This document shows, piece by piece, positions 51,794-60,848 of a stretch of DNA of 64,000 nt. The stretch lies in contig NZ_JADPFC010000007.1 in the NCBI RefSeq assembly GCF_015668195.1, positions 1-64,000 on the forward strand. Reading direction: 5' to 3'. The stretch comes from Romboutsia_C sp015668195 (lineage in GTDB: Bacteria; Bacillota; Clostridia; Peptostreptococcales; Peptostreptococcaceae). Made by a program: the position numbers and the translations under genes. Positions within the stretch are counted from its first letter, which is position 1; every line of letters starts with the position of its first letter. The notes beneath the pieces are model-generated. The model was not told the DNA's origin. It did not search any database and worked only from the letters and a program-made list of their open reading frames with translations.

Positions 51794-51892
51794 TCAATTG
51801 TAGTAAACCTTTTGAACATCATCATCTCCTAATATGTCAACTAGCTTATTCATGTTCTTTAATTGAGTTTTACAAGCTAATTCTGTAATAAT
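51794..51892 (-). pseudogene. C-terminal remnant of a YebC/PmpR-family regulator
   Basis: Only the last 32 codons remain open before an upstream in-frame stop. The translation, ending NMNKLVDILGDDDVQKVYYN, matches the conserved YebC end (LIDMLEDDDDVQ.VYHN). There is no start, no ribosome site and no further homology upstream. A functional copy is presumably elsewhere in the genome. Confidence 0.7.
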
Positions 51893-52384
51893 TTAAAATA
51901 TTAACTTAACAGTAGATGATATAAACTCATATCATTTAACTTAAGGTTCATCTCTTATTCTATATAACTAAATTACAACATATATCATAACCTACATTAT
52001 CATATTCCACAAGACTGTAAGAAAGCTTACTATTTAGATTTAAAATATACTCGTTAACTGACTCGAATCAACAAAATGAGTGCCAAAAATGTATTTTGGC
52101 CATACTAACATAAAGCAGGTAACAGATCTAGAGGTAAATTATTACTTGGATGTGAAAATCTGAAGGAAATAAATAATATCGCGTATAAATAAAGTTCTAT
52201 TCCTAAAAATCATAATTTACAAAACACCAAATAAGGTTATGAAAAAACCAACTAATTTTGAAAGAGCTTACTTCCATTTGCTTAGTGATTCATAGATAAT
52301 TTGCCTGATTTAAATTGACAATTCAGGATATAAAAAATTCTTTATCAGTTAATCTTATAATTTAAGAAAATATAATTTTTATAA

Positions 52385-52417
52385 CAAAAAAGACTGTTTC
52401 CGTTACAGTCTTTTTAA
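52385..52417 (+). terminator. intrinsic-terminator-like hairpin in decayed region
   Basis: AAAAAGACTGT-TTCCGTT-ACAGTCTTTTT, flanked by A/T runs in both directions. No gene directly precedes it, so it may be left from a lost gene. Confidence 0.6.
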
Positions 52418-52487
52418 AGGGCTATTAAAATTTTTATCAAATACTATTTAAGGGGGGTTAGTATTTTTATAGTTATAATTCTATATT

Positions 52488-52520
52488 TAGGAGGAGCATT
52501 AAGTATAACTCCTCCTTTTA
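52488..52520 (+). terminator. intrinsic-terminator-like hairpin in decayed region
   Basis: AGGAGGAG-(about 12 nt)-CTCCTCCTTTT: a GC-containing stem with a T-run, orphaned in a region without intact genes. Confidence 0.55.
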
Positions 52521-52736
52521 TGTCAAGTTCTTAAATGTCAATTTTTTATGTCCGTTCCTAATGCATATATCATCTTATGTCATTTCTTGTTGCCTATGTA
52601 TACAATGTACTATATTTTTGTATAGCTGTCCATAATACAAAATATTTTTTATATAAAATTTGCCTTTTATAACAAATTTAGCTTTTTATATAAATATTAT
52701 ATAAATTTATATTTTAAAAATCCTTGTAATAAATAA

Positions 52737-52982
52737 GTTCATAGAAATGCATTTAATATAACCGCTATGAACTTTGATCCTGAAGAAATTGGGTCTGGGA
52801 TTCAGAAACATATACCAGAATTTGAGCTTAGCTATAATGTAGACCCTATACGTCAATCTATTGCAGAATCTTGGCCTAATTCTATAGATTCATCTTGTGC
52901 AGTAGAAGAATAGGGATTTAAGTTCGAATATGATTTAAGTAAGATGACATCAGATATGATTAGTAAATTATCATCAAAATAG
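52737..52982 (+). pseudogene. L-threonine 3-dehydrogenase (epimerase-type), C-terminal remnant
   Basis: The plus-strand translation VHRNAFNITAMNFDPEEIG ... SIAESWPNSIDSSCAVEE, then stop, then GFKFEYDLSKMTSDM matches the C-terminal third of the NAD-dependent-epimerase-type threonine dehydrogenase. Two lesions are visible: everything upstream is missing (in-frame stop, then non-coding AT-rich DNA), and the expected Trp codon at 52911 is TAG (one base from TGG). The frame is otherwise intact to the natural stop, so decay is recent. Confidence 0.85.
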
Positions 52983-53029
52983 CATATAATACATTTATAT
53001 AAAATATATGTAATTATTTATATTCTATA

Positions 53030-53092
53030 GATTTTATCAATAGGAATTTAAGGTGTTTAAAGATTATTCCTATTGATAAAATCAATTTTTTA
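53030..53092 (+). terminator. intrinsic terminator after the threonine dehydrogenase remnant
   Basis: GATTTTATCAATAGGAAT and its complement, about 18-nt loop, followed by AATTTTTTACT in the plus direction; apparently the former terminator of the decayed gene. Confidence 0.75.
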
Positions 53093-53136
53093 CTCTTTAA
53101 AAAACAATTCTATATACATTATTATGATTTTATTGT

Positions 53137-53754
53137 TTATTTAGATATACCTTCGGTTCTATATCCAATTTCTTTATTTGCTAGCCTATATGCGTCATTT
53201 ATCATGTCCTCTTTAGACATACTATTACCAATTAAACTATCTATAGTTATCTGGTTTCTGTCACTAAAATATTTATCTAAAAGTTGATTTTCTATATATT
53301 CTTGTTCAGCCAGACCACCTTCATGTAGTATATACTTAACATTTATTCCATTTTCATTTAATCTTCTTCCAACTAATATACTCCTATGACATCTGATTGG
53401 ATCTTGCATTGCTCCTAAAAGAGCAATTTTATATCCTTTTTTACACCCATCTTTTATTCTCTCTATTCCTTTTTTAAATATGTCTTCTTTGCTCACTTTC
53501 TCAAAATCAGCAAATCCTTCTCTATTATAAGATTCTTTTGATTCTCTTCTAGCTCCAAATTCTTTTCCCATGTATATGTATATAAATCCTTTTTCTCTTA
53601 AAGTTTTACAAAAATCTTCTCTATTATATTGAACATTATACCTAGAGTATGGAGTTTCTCTAATATCTACAACGCAATTTATATTGTATTGATTTAACAT
53701 ATCTATAAGCTTTTCAATGGGATAATTAGAATGACCTATCGCAAATACTTCCAT
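53137..53754 (-). CDS. DUF488 family protein
   Basis: A 205-aa protein with the DUF488 signature: AIGHSNYPIEKLIDMLNQYNI at the start, VVDIRETPYSRYN, YMGKEFGARRESK, and GAMQDPIRCHRSIL, where a conserved Cys-His-Arg is usual. Family function is not established; a nucleic-acid-linked enzymatic role has been suggested because of the invariant residues. The start ATG follows GGTGAGG. It stands alone between the decayed region and mprF. Confidence 0.85.
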   Translation of the reverse strand: MEVFAIGHSNYPIEKLIDMLNQYNINCVVDIRETPYSRYNVQYNREDFCKTLREKGFIYIYMGKEFGARRESKESYNREGFADFEKVSKEDIFKKGIERIKDGCKKGYKIALLGAMQDPIRCHRSILVGRRLNENGINVKYILHEGGLAEQEYIENQLLDKYFSDRNQITIDSLIGNSMSKEDMINDAYRLANKEIGYRTEGISK

Positions 53755-53880
53755 GACCTCACCACCTTTTTAATGTATTTATACTTATATTTATATCCAA
53801 AATGAGTTTATATAAATTCCATTATTTTAAATTAAATATTTAAATAATTAGTGTTTTTTATTATTATGTCTTATAAACAA

Positions 53881-53929
53881 AAATGATAGTCTATTGATGA
53901 TTGATTTGCTCTCATAGACTATCATTTTA
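53881..53929 (-). terminator. intrinsic terminator after mprF
   Basis: AAATGATAGTCTAT ... ATAGACTATCATTTT with an approximately 20-nt loop, about 30 bp past the mprF stop codon; T-rich on the minus strand. Confidence 0.75.
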
Positions 53930-53958
53930 TTACTATATTTGCTTCTATTTTTTTAAAT

Positions 53959-56493
53959 TTATTCTACCTTCTCTATAGGTTTCGAAACTAACAATATAAC
54001 TTGAATCATTGTAGTTATTAATGATGTTTTTCTTTTATAAGCCATATATCTTCCATCCCAAGAATCACAATATTTTTCCTTAAATTTCTTTAGTCCTTGG
54101 AATGAGTAGAATTTATGCCCGTGTGAGTATACCTTAGCAGCTATCTTTTCACCTAAAAATGCATACTTTGATGTACCTACATTTGATAATGGAGCCATAC
54201 CCATATTAAATCTTGAGTATCCATTTTCTTTTCCCCACTCAAATAGGTTAACAAACATAAAGTCCATTATTCCATTACAAGTTTCATGTGAAAAACGCAT
54301 TAAGTCTATTGATAAAGTTTTGTGATCATCATACATTGGCATAAAGTTAGCAAATCCCTTTATTTCACCATCTTTATTTTTAACTACAGATATTGGATTT
54401 TTACTTAAATACTCTATATCGAAAAATCCTATTGAGAATCCTTTTTCTTGTCTTCCACATAACCATTCATCAGATACAGCTTTTATACTATCCATAAATT
54501 CATCACTGAAAGGAGGCTTTACCACTTCAAATGTGTACTCTTCTTTGCTAACCCTTGATATAGCATTTCTTACACTCTTCATTTTTCTTCCTTCTAATGT
54601 GAATTTATTTAAATTTACAGCTGCTTCTTCTCCTAATTTAAAGAACTCATATCCTGTTTCATGAAGGTATGGAATTAATTTATCATCTATAGCACAGAAT
54701 GTTGGTATATATCCATATTTATCAGCTAACTCATAGAATTCCTGAATAGTGTCAAATATATTTTCATTATTCCCTACTGGATTTCCTAATATAAATATCT
54801 TGTTAGCATAAGTTTGATATTGTATTAAAACATCCTTATCTTTATTTATATAAACATACTTATCATTTAGATATATAAAATGTATTATAGATGTTCCACC
54901 AAATTTATTTAGTATATTTTCTACATCATCTTTACATTCTTCTAAGCTCATCTTAGGGAATTCATTTTTACCATTCTTATAATATATAATACATAAGAAT
55001 AATATTGCTATTATAAATCCTGCTATACTTAAGAACATTACATTTGATGAAGCATTTGAAAATTGTATTTGATACTGAGTAAAAGGTATCTTTCCTACTT
55101 TACCATGAACACTTGCATAGAAAGTATATAAATATAATATTAAGAAAGATAGCAATATTATTACGTCTTGTATAAATATTCCCCAACGCATTACAAAGCT
55201 TTCTCTATAAAATTGCTTTTTACCAAGCCAAATTATAAGGCCTACTACTATTAAATACAATCCTCTACTATAATCTGTTCCTTGTGCAAAAGTTACTCCA
55301 ATACATAAAGCAACTATTATTAAAGTTAGTTTATAAATATTTTTTGATTTATAAATCAATAATCTAGACATAGCTATAAGTAAAAATCCTAATACTATAG
55401 CAAATCTATCTGGTATATATATTATTGATAGATGTGAAACTCTACTTATTAAATTTATTTTGTTTACAACTTCAGGAATAGCTTCTGATATTAACAAGAA
55501 ACTTCCTGTTAGTAGTACAATAAGCACTATACCTATATGAGCGATTTTAGATAGTATAGTCATTACTATATCTCTTATGTCATCATCTATAGTCTCCCAC
55601 ATTACATTTCCATATAATATTAGTCCTATAATTAATGGAACTATATAATACGAAATTCTATATAAGAATATGGCTAATAAAACTTTCTCTGATGGAACAT
55701 TTAAAGCTTGTAATCCTAATATCATTGTTAAGTCAAAAGAACCAAGTCCTCCTGGTGATAAACTTACAATGGCCACTATAATTGCTAGTACAAATACCGG
55801 GAATAATTTCATAAATGATATATTTGCATCTAATACTAACATGATAGAGTATATTAAGACTATAGTTGTCAACCATTCTAATGCTGATATTCCCATTATA
55901 ATTACCGCATCTTTAATATCTTTTCTATCTTCATCATTTCCCTTAGTAAACTTATATATGAAGTATATTGATATTGCCGGGAAATATACACTTATTATTA
56001 AAGTTAATATGCTTGTCCAATCATTTAACTTTAATGACTCAAAATTAGTGATGGCATATATGAAACTCACCATAGAGAAACCAGTTAAGTTTAAAGCTAC
56101 TATTTTTGATATCTCTTTTACAAGCAACTTTTTGTCCTTAACATAATTACCATAAAAATTGCTCTTTAATGCTATAGCTGTGCTTCCTCCAAAACCAGCT
56201 ATACTAGCAATCGAACTAGCTATCCATGAAAATTTATATAACTTCCTGTTATCTAAGTTTATATTCACCCTTCTTTTTAGTACAAAATCGTAAAGGCTCA
56301 AAGGAAGATATGAAATGATTCCTAAAAGTATTATTGTTATTGAGTTTGTAAATGTTAACTTATCTGCATATAGCTTAAACGTATTCATATCGAATGAAGA
56401 AACTACATTAATAAACTCTTTCATAACTACAACAAATATTACTAATGCTATTACATATTTTAATATATTTTTAAATTTAACTTTATTTATAAT
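53959..56493 (-). CDS. mprF: phosphatidylglycerol lysyltransferase/flippase MprF
   Basis: Adds lysine to phosphatidylglycerol and flips the product outward, lowering surface negative charge and giving resistance to cationic peptides and daptomycin. Read from 56493 the protein has 844 aa: an N-terminal flippase of about 14 helices, then a cytoplasmic DUF2156 transferase (about 520-840, with FWLPMYDDHKTLSIDLMRFS-like ANFMPMYDDHKTL and FNMGMAPLSNVG). The first ATG (56424) lacks a ribosome site and cuts the first helix. In-frame codons upstream continue the MprF N-terminus (FKNILKYVIALVIFVVV) back to an ATT 8 nt after GGAGG. I therefore propose an AUU start. No other ATG, GTG or TTG exists in that stretch. 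Confidence 0.88.
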   Translation of the reverse strand: MINKVKFKNILKYVIALVIFVVVMKEFINVVSSFDMNTFKLYADKLTFTNSITIILLGIISYLPLSLYDFVLKRRVNINLDNRKLYKFSWIASSIASIAGFGGSTAIALKSNFYGNYVKDKKLLVKEISKIVALNLTGFSMVSFIYAITNFESLKLNDWTSILTLIISVYFPAISIYFIYKFTKGNDEDRKDIKDAVIIMGISALEWLTTIVLIYSIMLVLDANISFMKLFPVFVLAIIVAIVSLSPGGLGSFDLTMILGLQALNVPSEKVLLAIFLYRISYYIVPLIIGLILYGNVMWETIDDDIRDIVMTILSKIAHIGIVLIVLLTGSFLLISEAIPEVVNKINLISRVSHLSIIYIPDRFAIVLGFLLIAMSRLLIYKSKNIYKLTLIIVALCIGVTFAQGTDYSRGLYLIVVGLIIWLGKKQFYRESFVMRWGIFIQDVIILLSFLILYLYTFYASVHGKVGKIPFTQYQIQFSNASSNVMFLSIAGFIIAILFLCIIYYKNGKNEFPKMSLEECKDDVENILNKFGGTSIIHFIYLNDKYVYINKDKDVLIQYQTYANKIFILGNPVGNNENIFDTIQEFYELADKYGYIPTFCAIDDKLIPYLHETGYEFFKLGEEAAVNLNKFTLEGRKMKSVRNAISRVSKEEYTFEVVKPPFSDEFMDSIKAVSDEWLCGRQEKGFSIGFFDIEYLSKNPISVVKNKDGEIKGFANFMPMYDDHKTLSIDLMRFSHETCNGIMDFMFVNLFEWGKENGYSRFNMGMAPLSNVGTSKYAFLGEKIAAKVYSHGHKFYSFQGLKKFKEKYCDSWDGRYMAYKRKTSLITTMIQVILLVSKPIEKVE

Positions 56494-56506
56494 TATAATC
56501 TCCTCC
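56491..56506 (-). promoter_or_regulatory. ribosome binding site and proposed AUU start of mprF
   Basis: On the minus strand, GGAGGA (56501-56506) precedes ATT (56491-56493) by a normal spacing. The frame from ATT is open into mprF and encodes the first transmembrane helix expected for the family. ATA at 56494-56496 is a less likely alternative. Confidence 0.65.
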
Positions 56507-56796
56507 TTTTATATTTATAATAATAAGGCTATTTTACCATACTTTGACACAACTTATCCTTACATTCTACTATATCTTATATAACAGATTTGTAAGAATT
56601 TGATTTTATTGTAATAAGTTTTGACTGGTAGTATATATTATTCTACAAAAATAAATAGATATTTAAAATCTATCTCTTTTTATTTTTTTGATAAAGTTCT
56701 TAGTACTATTGCTCTATATTATTAATAATGTTAAATGTTAATACTATTTGCTAATAATATAATTTTTAATGATAAATGCTTTATAGTTAACAATCT

Positions 56797-57234
56797 TTAT
56801 AATAATTCCTTGCATAATTCTTGTAAATACTTTTCAAATCTTATATTATCTTCTTTTTTCCTTTTGGATGGACCTTTTACTCGAGCACCGGAGCTTCTTA
56901 ATTTTTTTGATACGTGTCTTGTAAATAGTAATTGGTCTATATTTTCATTTGTATATACTCTTCCATTTTGATTTATTGGGTACCCTCCCTTTGAAAGTGC
57001 CATCGCAGCTAAACCATAATCTTGAGTTACTATTATATCTCCCTTATTTACTTTATTGACCAAAGAAAAATCTACTGAATCTCTTCCTTTCGATAAAATT
57101 ATAGTTTCTACATTATATTTATCAAAGTTATGTGATGTATCACACATTATTAATACTTCTATATTAAACTTTTTAGCTACTTTTATTGTTATATCTACAA
57201 CTGGGCATCCATCACCATCTATTAATATTTTCAT
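56797..57234 (-). CDS. YaiI/YqxD family protein (DUF188, UPF0178)
   Basis: A 145-aa protein with the PIN-like DUF188 signature: MKILIDGDGCPVVDITIKVAKKF, DSVDFSLVNKVNKGDIIVTQDYGLAAMALSKG and the C-terminal RGPSKRK-like RVKGPSKRKKEDN. Acidic residues in DGDGCPV and TQDYGLA are placed like PIN-domain metal ligands, so a nuclease is plausible, but no role is established. It is a stand-alone gene upstream of mprF. Confidence 0.9.
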   Translation of the reverse strand: MKILIDGDGCPVVDITIKVAKKFNIEVLIMCDTSHNFDKYNVETIILSKGRDSVDFSLVNKVNKGDIIVTQDYGLAAMALSKGGYPINQNGRVYTNENIDQLLFTRHVSKKLRSSGARVKGPSKRKKEDNIRFEKYLQELCKELL

Positions 57235-57303
57235 AACTGTCCTCTTCTCTTTTATATCTAATACTACCCTATAGTATTTTACTCCATAACATTTATTATT
57301 TAC

Positions 57304-57341
57304 AAAAAAATATGAACTAATTTTTAAATTAGTTCATATTT
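57304..57341 (-). terminator. intrinsic terminator after the ABC transporter operon
   Basis: AATATGAACTAATTT/AAATTAGTTCATATT with a short loop, followed by TTTTTTGTA on the minus strand. Confidence 0.78.
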
Positions 57342-57389
57342 AAGCTAAAATATTTGTATGTACATCATAAATACTAAAAAAATTATTAA

Positions 57390-58058
57390 TTATATTAAAT
57401 TTATTATCTGTTTTTTATCTTCTATCTGCTTTGAGTTAAATATTGCTTTTATACTTACTGGATTCCCTCCTAATATATATATTTGCCCCATAAAATATAT
57501 AGCTTCATCTATATCATGTGTTACAAATAAAACTGTTCTAGTTTCTTCTTTAAAAACATTTTCGAAAGCTTTCATAATGTCATTTTTATTTTTTATATCT
57601 ATAGATTTAAAAGGTTCATCCATTATTATAAGCTTTGATGGCTTTGCAAATGCTCTAGCAATATTTACCCTTTGTCTGATTCCACCGCTTAAACTTTGAG
57701 GATAATAGTTTTCAAAATCTTGTACCCCCACCAAGTTTAAATATTTTTTGCAAATACCGTCTAACTCCTCTTTTCTATAGTCATTTTTTAGTATTAACTT
57801 CAGATTCTCCTTTACTGTTAACCACTCTACAAGCCTATCCTCTTGAAATATGTAACTTATACTATTTATATTTACACCTTCTATTTTTCCGCTATCTTTT
57901 TCTTCTATATTACTAATTATTTTTAGTAATGTAGTTTTTCCACATCCTGATTTCCCTACTATAGTATTTACTTTATTTTCCTTAAATGTGATATTAAAAT
58001 CTTTAAATATAATTTTATCATCATATTTCTTATATAAATTTTTAACCTTTATATCCAT
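57390..58058 (-). CDS. ABC transporter ATP-binding protein (SsuB/TauB/NrtD type)
   Basis: A 222-aa ATPase energising the permease encoded just upstream. Walker A is VGKSGCGKTTLL (about 35-45), the signature is LSGGIRQRVNIARAF (the LSGGMRQR form typical of the sulfonate/nitrate/taurine group), Walker B is KLIIMDEPF, and the switch His is in FVTHDIDEA. It follows the permease with effectively no gap. It is a little short at the C-terminus compared with SsuB. Substrate undefined. Confidence 0.9.
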   Translation of the reverse strand: MDIKVKNLYKKYDDKIIFKDFNITFKENKVNTIVGKSGCGKTTLLKIISNIEEKDSGKIEGVNINSISYIFQEDRLVEWLTVKENLKLILKNDYRKEELDGICKKYLNLVGVQDFENYYPQSLSGGIRQRVNIARAFAKPSKLIIMDEPFKSIDIKNKNDIMKAFENVFKEETRTVLFVTHDIDEAIYFMGQIYILGGNPVSIKAIFNSKQIEDKKQIINLI

Positions 58059-58059
58059 A

Positions 58060-58815
58060 TTACACTCTCCATTTAAAGGACTTCTTAGTTATAAACTTAT
58101 TTAGTATATCTAAAACAAATGAAATTATTGCTATTATTATTATCCATGCAAATATAGCTTCTGTATTAAAGTTCATTTTTTCATATTGAATTACTGTTCC
58201 TATTCCGTACTTTGGTTGCCCGTGAACCTCTCCTGCTATAACCACTTTAAAAGCCAAAGAGAATGTAGACACTAATAAATTAGTAACTTGAAACTTTATT
58301 AATGGAAAGTAGATATATCTAAGTTTATCTATTTTTTTTACTTTATAAATGTCTGTCATTTCTATTATATTTTTATCAACTCCTAAAATAGAACTTAATA
58401 CACCTTCATATAATATGGGGAAAACTATAAATATTCCAACTATAAAAGGTGCTTTGTCCTTATCAAACCATATAAGAGATAGTACTACTAAAACCATAGT
58501 TGGAATAGATGTAGATAAAGCATTTACAGGCTTTAATATGTTTTTAAATAAACTGCTTCCTGAAGAAACTATACCTAAAAATATTGCACTTATCAAAGCT
58601 AATAAAAAACTTACTATTGTCCTGTAAGCAGAGCTAAGCACATTTATAAAAAAATCTTCACTTTTAAATATGCTTATTATATTAGCTAGAACTACTTCTA
58701 CAGTAGGTAAATATATCGGATTATCTATAAATATCGCTAATACTTCCCAAATTATAATTAGTAATATACAAGATGCAAGTATCTGTAATTTATCTTTCCA
58801 TAAAAATTCCTTCAT
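58060..58815 (-). CDS. ABC transporter permease (SsuC/TauC type)
   Basis: A 251-aa membrane protein with about six helices and the binding-protein-dependent permease signature around VFPILYEGVLSSILGVDKNI ... RYIYFPLIKFQVTNLLVSTFSLAFKVVIAGE. It belongs to the NitT/TauT family that pairs with SsuA-like lipoproteins. It overlaps the lipoprotein gene by 26 nt, indicating translational coupling. Confidence 0.9.
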   Translation of the reverse strand: MKEFLWKDKLQILASCILLIIIWEVLAIFIDNPIYLPTVEVVLANIISIFKSEDFFINVLSSAYRTIVSFLLALISAIFLGIVSSGSSLFKNILKPVNALSTSIPTMVLVVLSLIWFDKDKAPFIVGIFIVFPILYEGVLSSILGVDKNIIEMTDIYKVKKIDKLRYIYFPLIKFQVTNLLVSTFSLAFKVVIAGEVHGQPKYGIGTVIQYEKMNFNTEAIFAWIIIIAIISFVLDILNKFITKKSFKWRV

Positions 58816-59791
58816 CTGGTATATTGCCTCCTAGCGACTTTGGATTTGAGTCGAATAGCTTTTTATAATAGTTTTTGTATATATCTTTGCTCTCTTCTAT
58901 AGGTACAAATTTAAGATTTGCTCTTTCAATAGATTTTTCAATTATAGGCTTCTCTGTTGAAACTTCTATTTCTTCACAGTATGTTGCAAGTTCTGATGGA
59001 TTATCATTTGCCCATTCTATCCCTTCTTTAACATTATCTAAAAATATGTTTGTAAAATCTTTATTTTCTTCTAAAAAACTCTTCTTAACTATAATAGTTG
59101 CTTGAGGATATCCATGTTCTGAATCTGCTATTTCTTTATATTCATCATTTAATCCTTTAAATATTTTTACATTTTCTTTTTTAGCCATAAGGGCACTAAG
59201 AGCTGGTTCTGGCACTATGGCTGTATTTTTTTTACCAGACACTATCATGGGTACTAATTCACTTGGTGAATTTACATAGCTAAAATTAACATCACCTTCA
59301 GTATTTAATCCCTTTTCAGATATTATATATTGTGCTGTTATATCCGGCGTTAGACCTTTTCCTATGTTCATAATAGTTTTTCCTTTTAAGTCTTCGTAAT
59401 TATTTATATCTTCTGTTGAAACTATGTAAGATGAACCAAACCCTGTTGTTCCTGCTATTTGGTAATTCTTTGTTTTGTTATAGACTATAGATGCCATATT
59501 CGATGGTACTATAGCTATATCTGGTTCTTCTTTCATAACTGTTGTTGAAAGAGTTTCTGCCGTCTTTTCTATTGTATATTCAATTTCATAATTTACCTTT
59601 ATTTCTGGTTTCTCTTTTATTAATTTAGCTATTGCTATTGTTGGTAGTCCATCTGGAGTTACTACTTTAACAACTTTCTTAGATATTTCTTCTTTACCTC
59701 CTTCTGATTTTTCTTGATCAATAGATGAACACCCTGACAATACCCCCATTGCTATTATTCCTGTTGATAAAATACTTATAAACTTTCTCAT
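58790..59791 (-). CDS. ABC transporter substrate-binding lipoprotein (SsuA/NMT1 type)
   Basis: A 333-aa lipoprotein: signal peptide with lipobox LSGC (Cys21), then a two-lobed NMT1/SsuA-like domain (VVTPDGLPTIAIAKLI, KEEPDIAIVPSNMASIVYNKT, TIMNIGKGLTPDITAQYII, VNSPSELVPMIVSGKKNTAIVPEPALSAL). The family binds sulfonates, nitrate, taurine, thiamine precursors or aromatic acids; the sequence does not decide. No riboswitch is visible upstream. It is the first gene of a three-gene importer operon. Confidence 0.9.
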   Translation of the reverse strand: MRKFISILSTGIIAMGVLSGCSSIDQEKSEGGKEEISKKVVKVVTPDGLPTIAIAKLIKEKPEIKVNYEIEYTIEKTAETLSTTVMKEEPDIAIVPSNMASIVYNKTKNYQIAGTTGFGSSYIVSTEDINNYEDLKGKTIMNIGKGLTPDITAQYIISEKGLNTEGDVNFSYVNSPSELVPMIVSGKKNTAIVPEPALSALMAKKENVKIFKGLNDEYKEIADSEHGYPQATIIVKKSFLEENKDFTNIFLDNVKEGIEWANDNPSELATYCEEIEVSTEKPIIEKSIERANLKFVPIEESKDIYKNYYKKLFDSNPKSLGGNIPDEGIFMER

Positions 59792-60100
59792 ATCTAATCC
59801 CCCTTTTTATAAATTCTCTATAATACTTATTTATTCAAATAAATTATGTAAATTTTATTTAGTATTTAAAATTTTCTGTCTTTATATATTTTCTATCTTT
59901 ATAATTAATTTACCTTTTATCATATTCTTTAGTTTATTAATTATTTACTAAGTAGTTTAGCAACTGTTAATTATTGTTTTTATTATTCTCAAAATTACGA
60001 AAATATAAGATTTCTAATTATTTTGTTTAGATTAATTTTAAAGTGGTATTTATATTAGAGTAGTTAAGATTTAATATATACTTAGGGAGATGAATTAAAG
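59792..60100. other. AT-rich divergent spacer
   Basis: 309 bp between the ABC importer (leftward) and rubrerythrin (rightward). No PerR-type palindrome, riboswitch or clear promoter pair is recognised, although an oxidative-stress operator would be expected for rubrerythrin. Confidence 0.4.
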
Positions 60101-60682
60101 ATGAAATCTTTAAAAGGAACTAAAACAGCACAAAATTTAATGAACGCATTTGCAGGAGAGTCAATGGCTAAGAACAAATATCAATTCTATGCTAAAATAG
60201 CTAGAAAAGAAGGATTTGCTCAAATAGGAGATATATTTGATGAAACTGCTCAAAATGAAGAAATGCATGGTAAAATATTCTTTAGATACTTATTAAATGA
60301 TTTCACTGGAGAAGATGTTCAAGTAACAGGTTCTTACGGAATGGGTATGTCTAGTACTTTAGAAAACTTAAAAACAGCAGCAGCAGGAGAAAATGAAGAA
60401 GATACTCTTTACTTAAAATTCGCTGCAGATGCTAGAGAAGAAGGATTTGAAGAAATAGCTGCTTCTTTCACTCATATTCACACAATAGAAGCTCATCATA
60501 GAGATAGATTCTTAAGATTAGCTAAAAATATAGAAGAAAATAAAGTTTTCGAGAAACCAGAAGTTAAAGAATGGATATGTACAGTATGTGGATATGTTCA
60601 CTCAGGAACAGAAGCTCCTCAAGTTTGTCCTGCTTGTAAACATCCACAAGGATATTATGAAATAAAAGCAGATAACTTCTAA
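60101..60682 (+). CDS. rbr: rubrerythrin
   Basis: A diiron peroxidase that reduces hydrogen peroxide in anaerobes. The 193-aa protein has the ferritin-like domain (about 1-145) with iron ligands in AFAGESMAKNKY, ETAQNEEMH, ADAREEGFEEIA and HTIEAHHRDRF, then a C-terminal rubredoxin domain with CTVCGYVHSG and CPACKHP. Full length. The ribosome site is AGGGAGA. It is a single-gene unit. Confidence 0.97.
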   Translation: MKSLKGTKTAQNLMNAFAGESMAKNKYQFYAKIARKEGFAQIGDIFDETAQNEEMHGKIFFRYLLNDFTGEDVQVTGSYGMGMSSTLENLKTAAAGENEEDTLYLKFAADAREEGFEEIAASFTHIHTIEAHHRDRFLRLAKNIEENKVFEKPEVKEWICTVCGYVHSGTEAPQVCPACKHPQGYYEIKADNF

Positions 60683-60693
60683 ATCTAAGTATA

Positions 60694-60748
60694 TAAAAAA
60701 GGTTAAACACACATTTTCTATCAATAATGTGTATTTAACCTTTTTTAT
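60694..60748 (+). terminator. intrinsic terminator after rubrerythrin
   Basis: AAAAAAGGTTAAACACACATT paired with AATGTGTATTTAACCTTTTTT (one mismatch), 10-nt loop, T-run. Confidence 0.85.
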
Positions 60749-60798
60749 ATTTCATAAATATTCACTTTCTATACTACTTTATATCGTTTATTCTAACA

Positions 60799-60831
60799 CA
60801 AAAAAGCTAGGTAAAATACCTAGCTTTTTTG
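60799..60831 (-). terminator. intrinsic terminator after the PhnA/YjdM-like gene
   Basis: AAAAAAGCTAGGT-AAA-ATACCTAGCTTTTTT is perfect and can act in both directions; it ends the leftward gene. Confidence 0.88.
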
Positions 60832-60848
60832 TGTTTAAAATCTATATA

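Larger units (their letters stand above)
51893..52736. other. decayed intergenic stretch without intact genes
   Basis: About 840 bp with mixed composition, many stop codons in all frames and two terminator-like hairpins (52385-52417, 52488-52520). A short open piece on the plus strand near 52117-52185 reads as a plausible protein fragment (AGNRSRGKLLLGCENLKE) that I cannot assign. No transposase, repeat ends or RNA gene is recognised. Confidence 0.5.

Noticed and set aside
52117..52190. Short plus-strand protein fragment in the decayed region
   Set aside because: It reads like a coding remnant, but I cannot match it to any family, so it is mentioned only within the spacer entry.
56315..56584. 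Plus-strand frame antisense to the mprF start
   Set aside because: It is a mirror of the mprF coding strand; codon pattern follows mprF, and there is no ribosome site.
59880..60100. PerR operator upstream of rubrerythrin
   Set aside because: No TTATAATNATTATAA-like palindrome with acceptable match is present.
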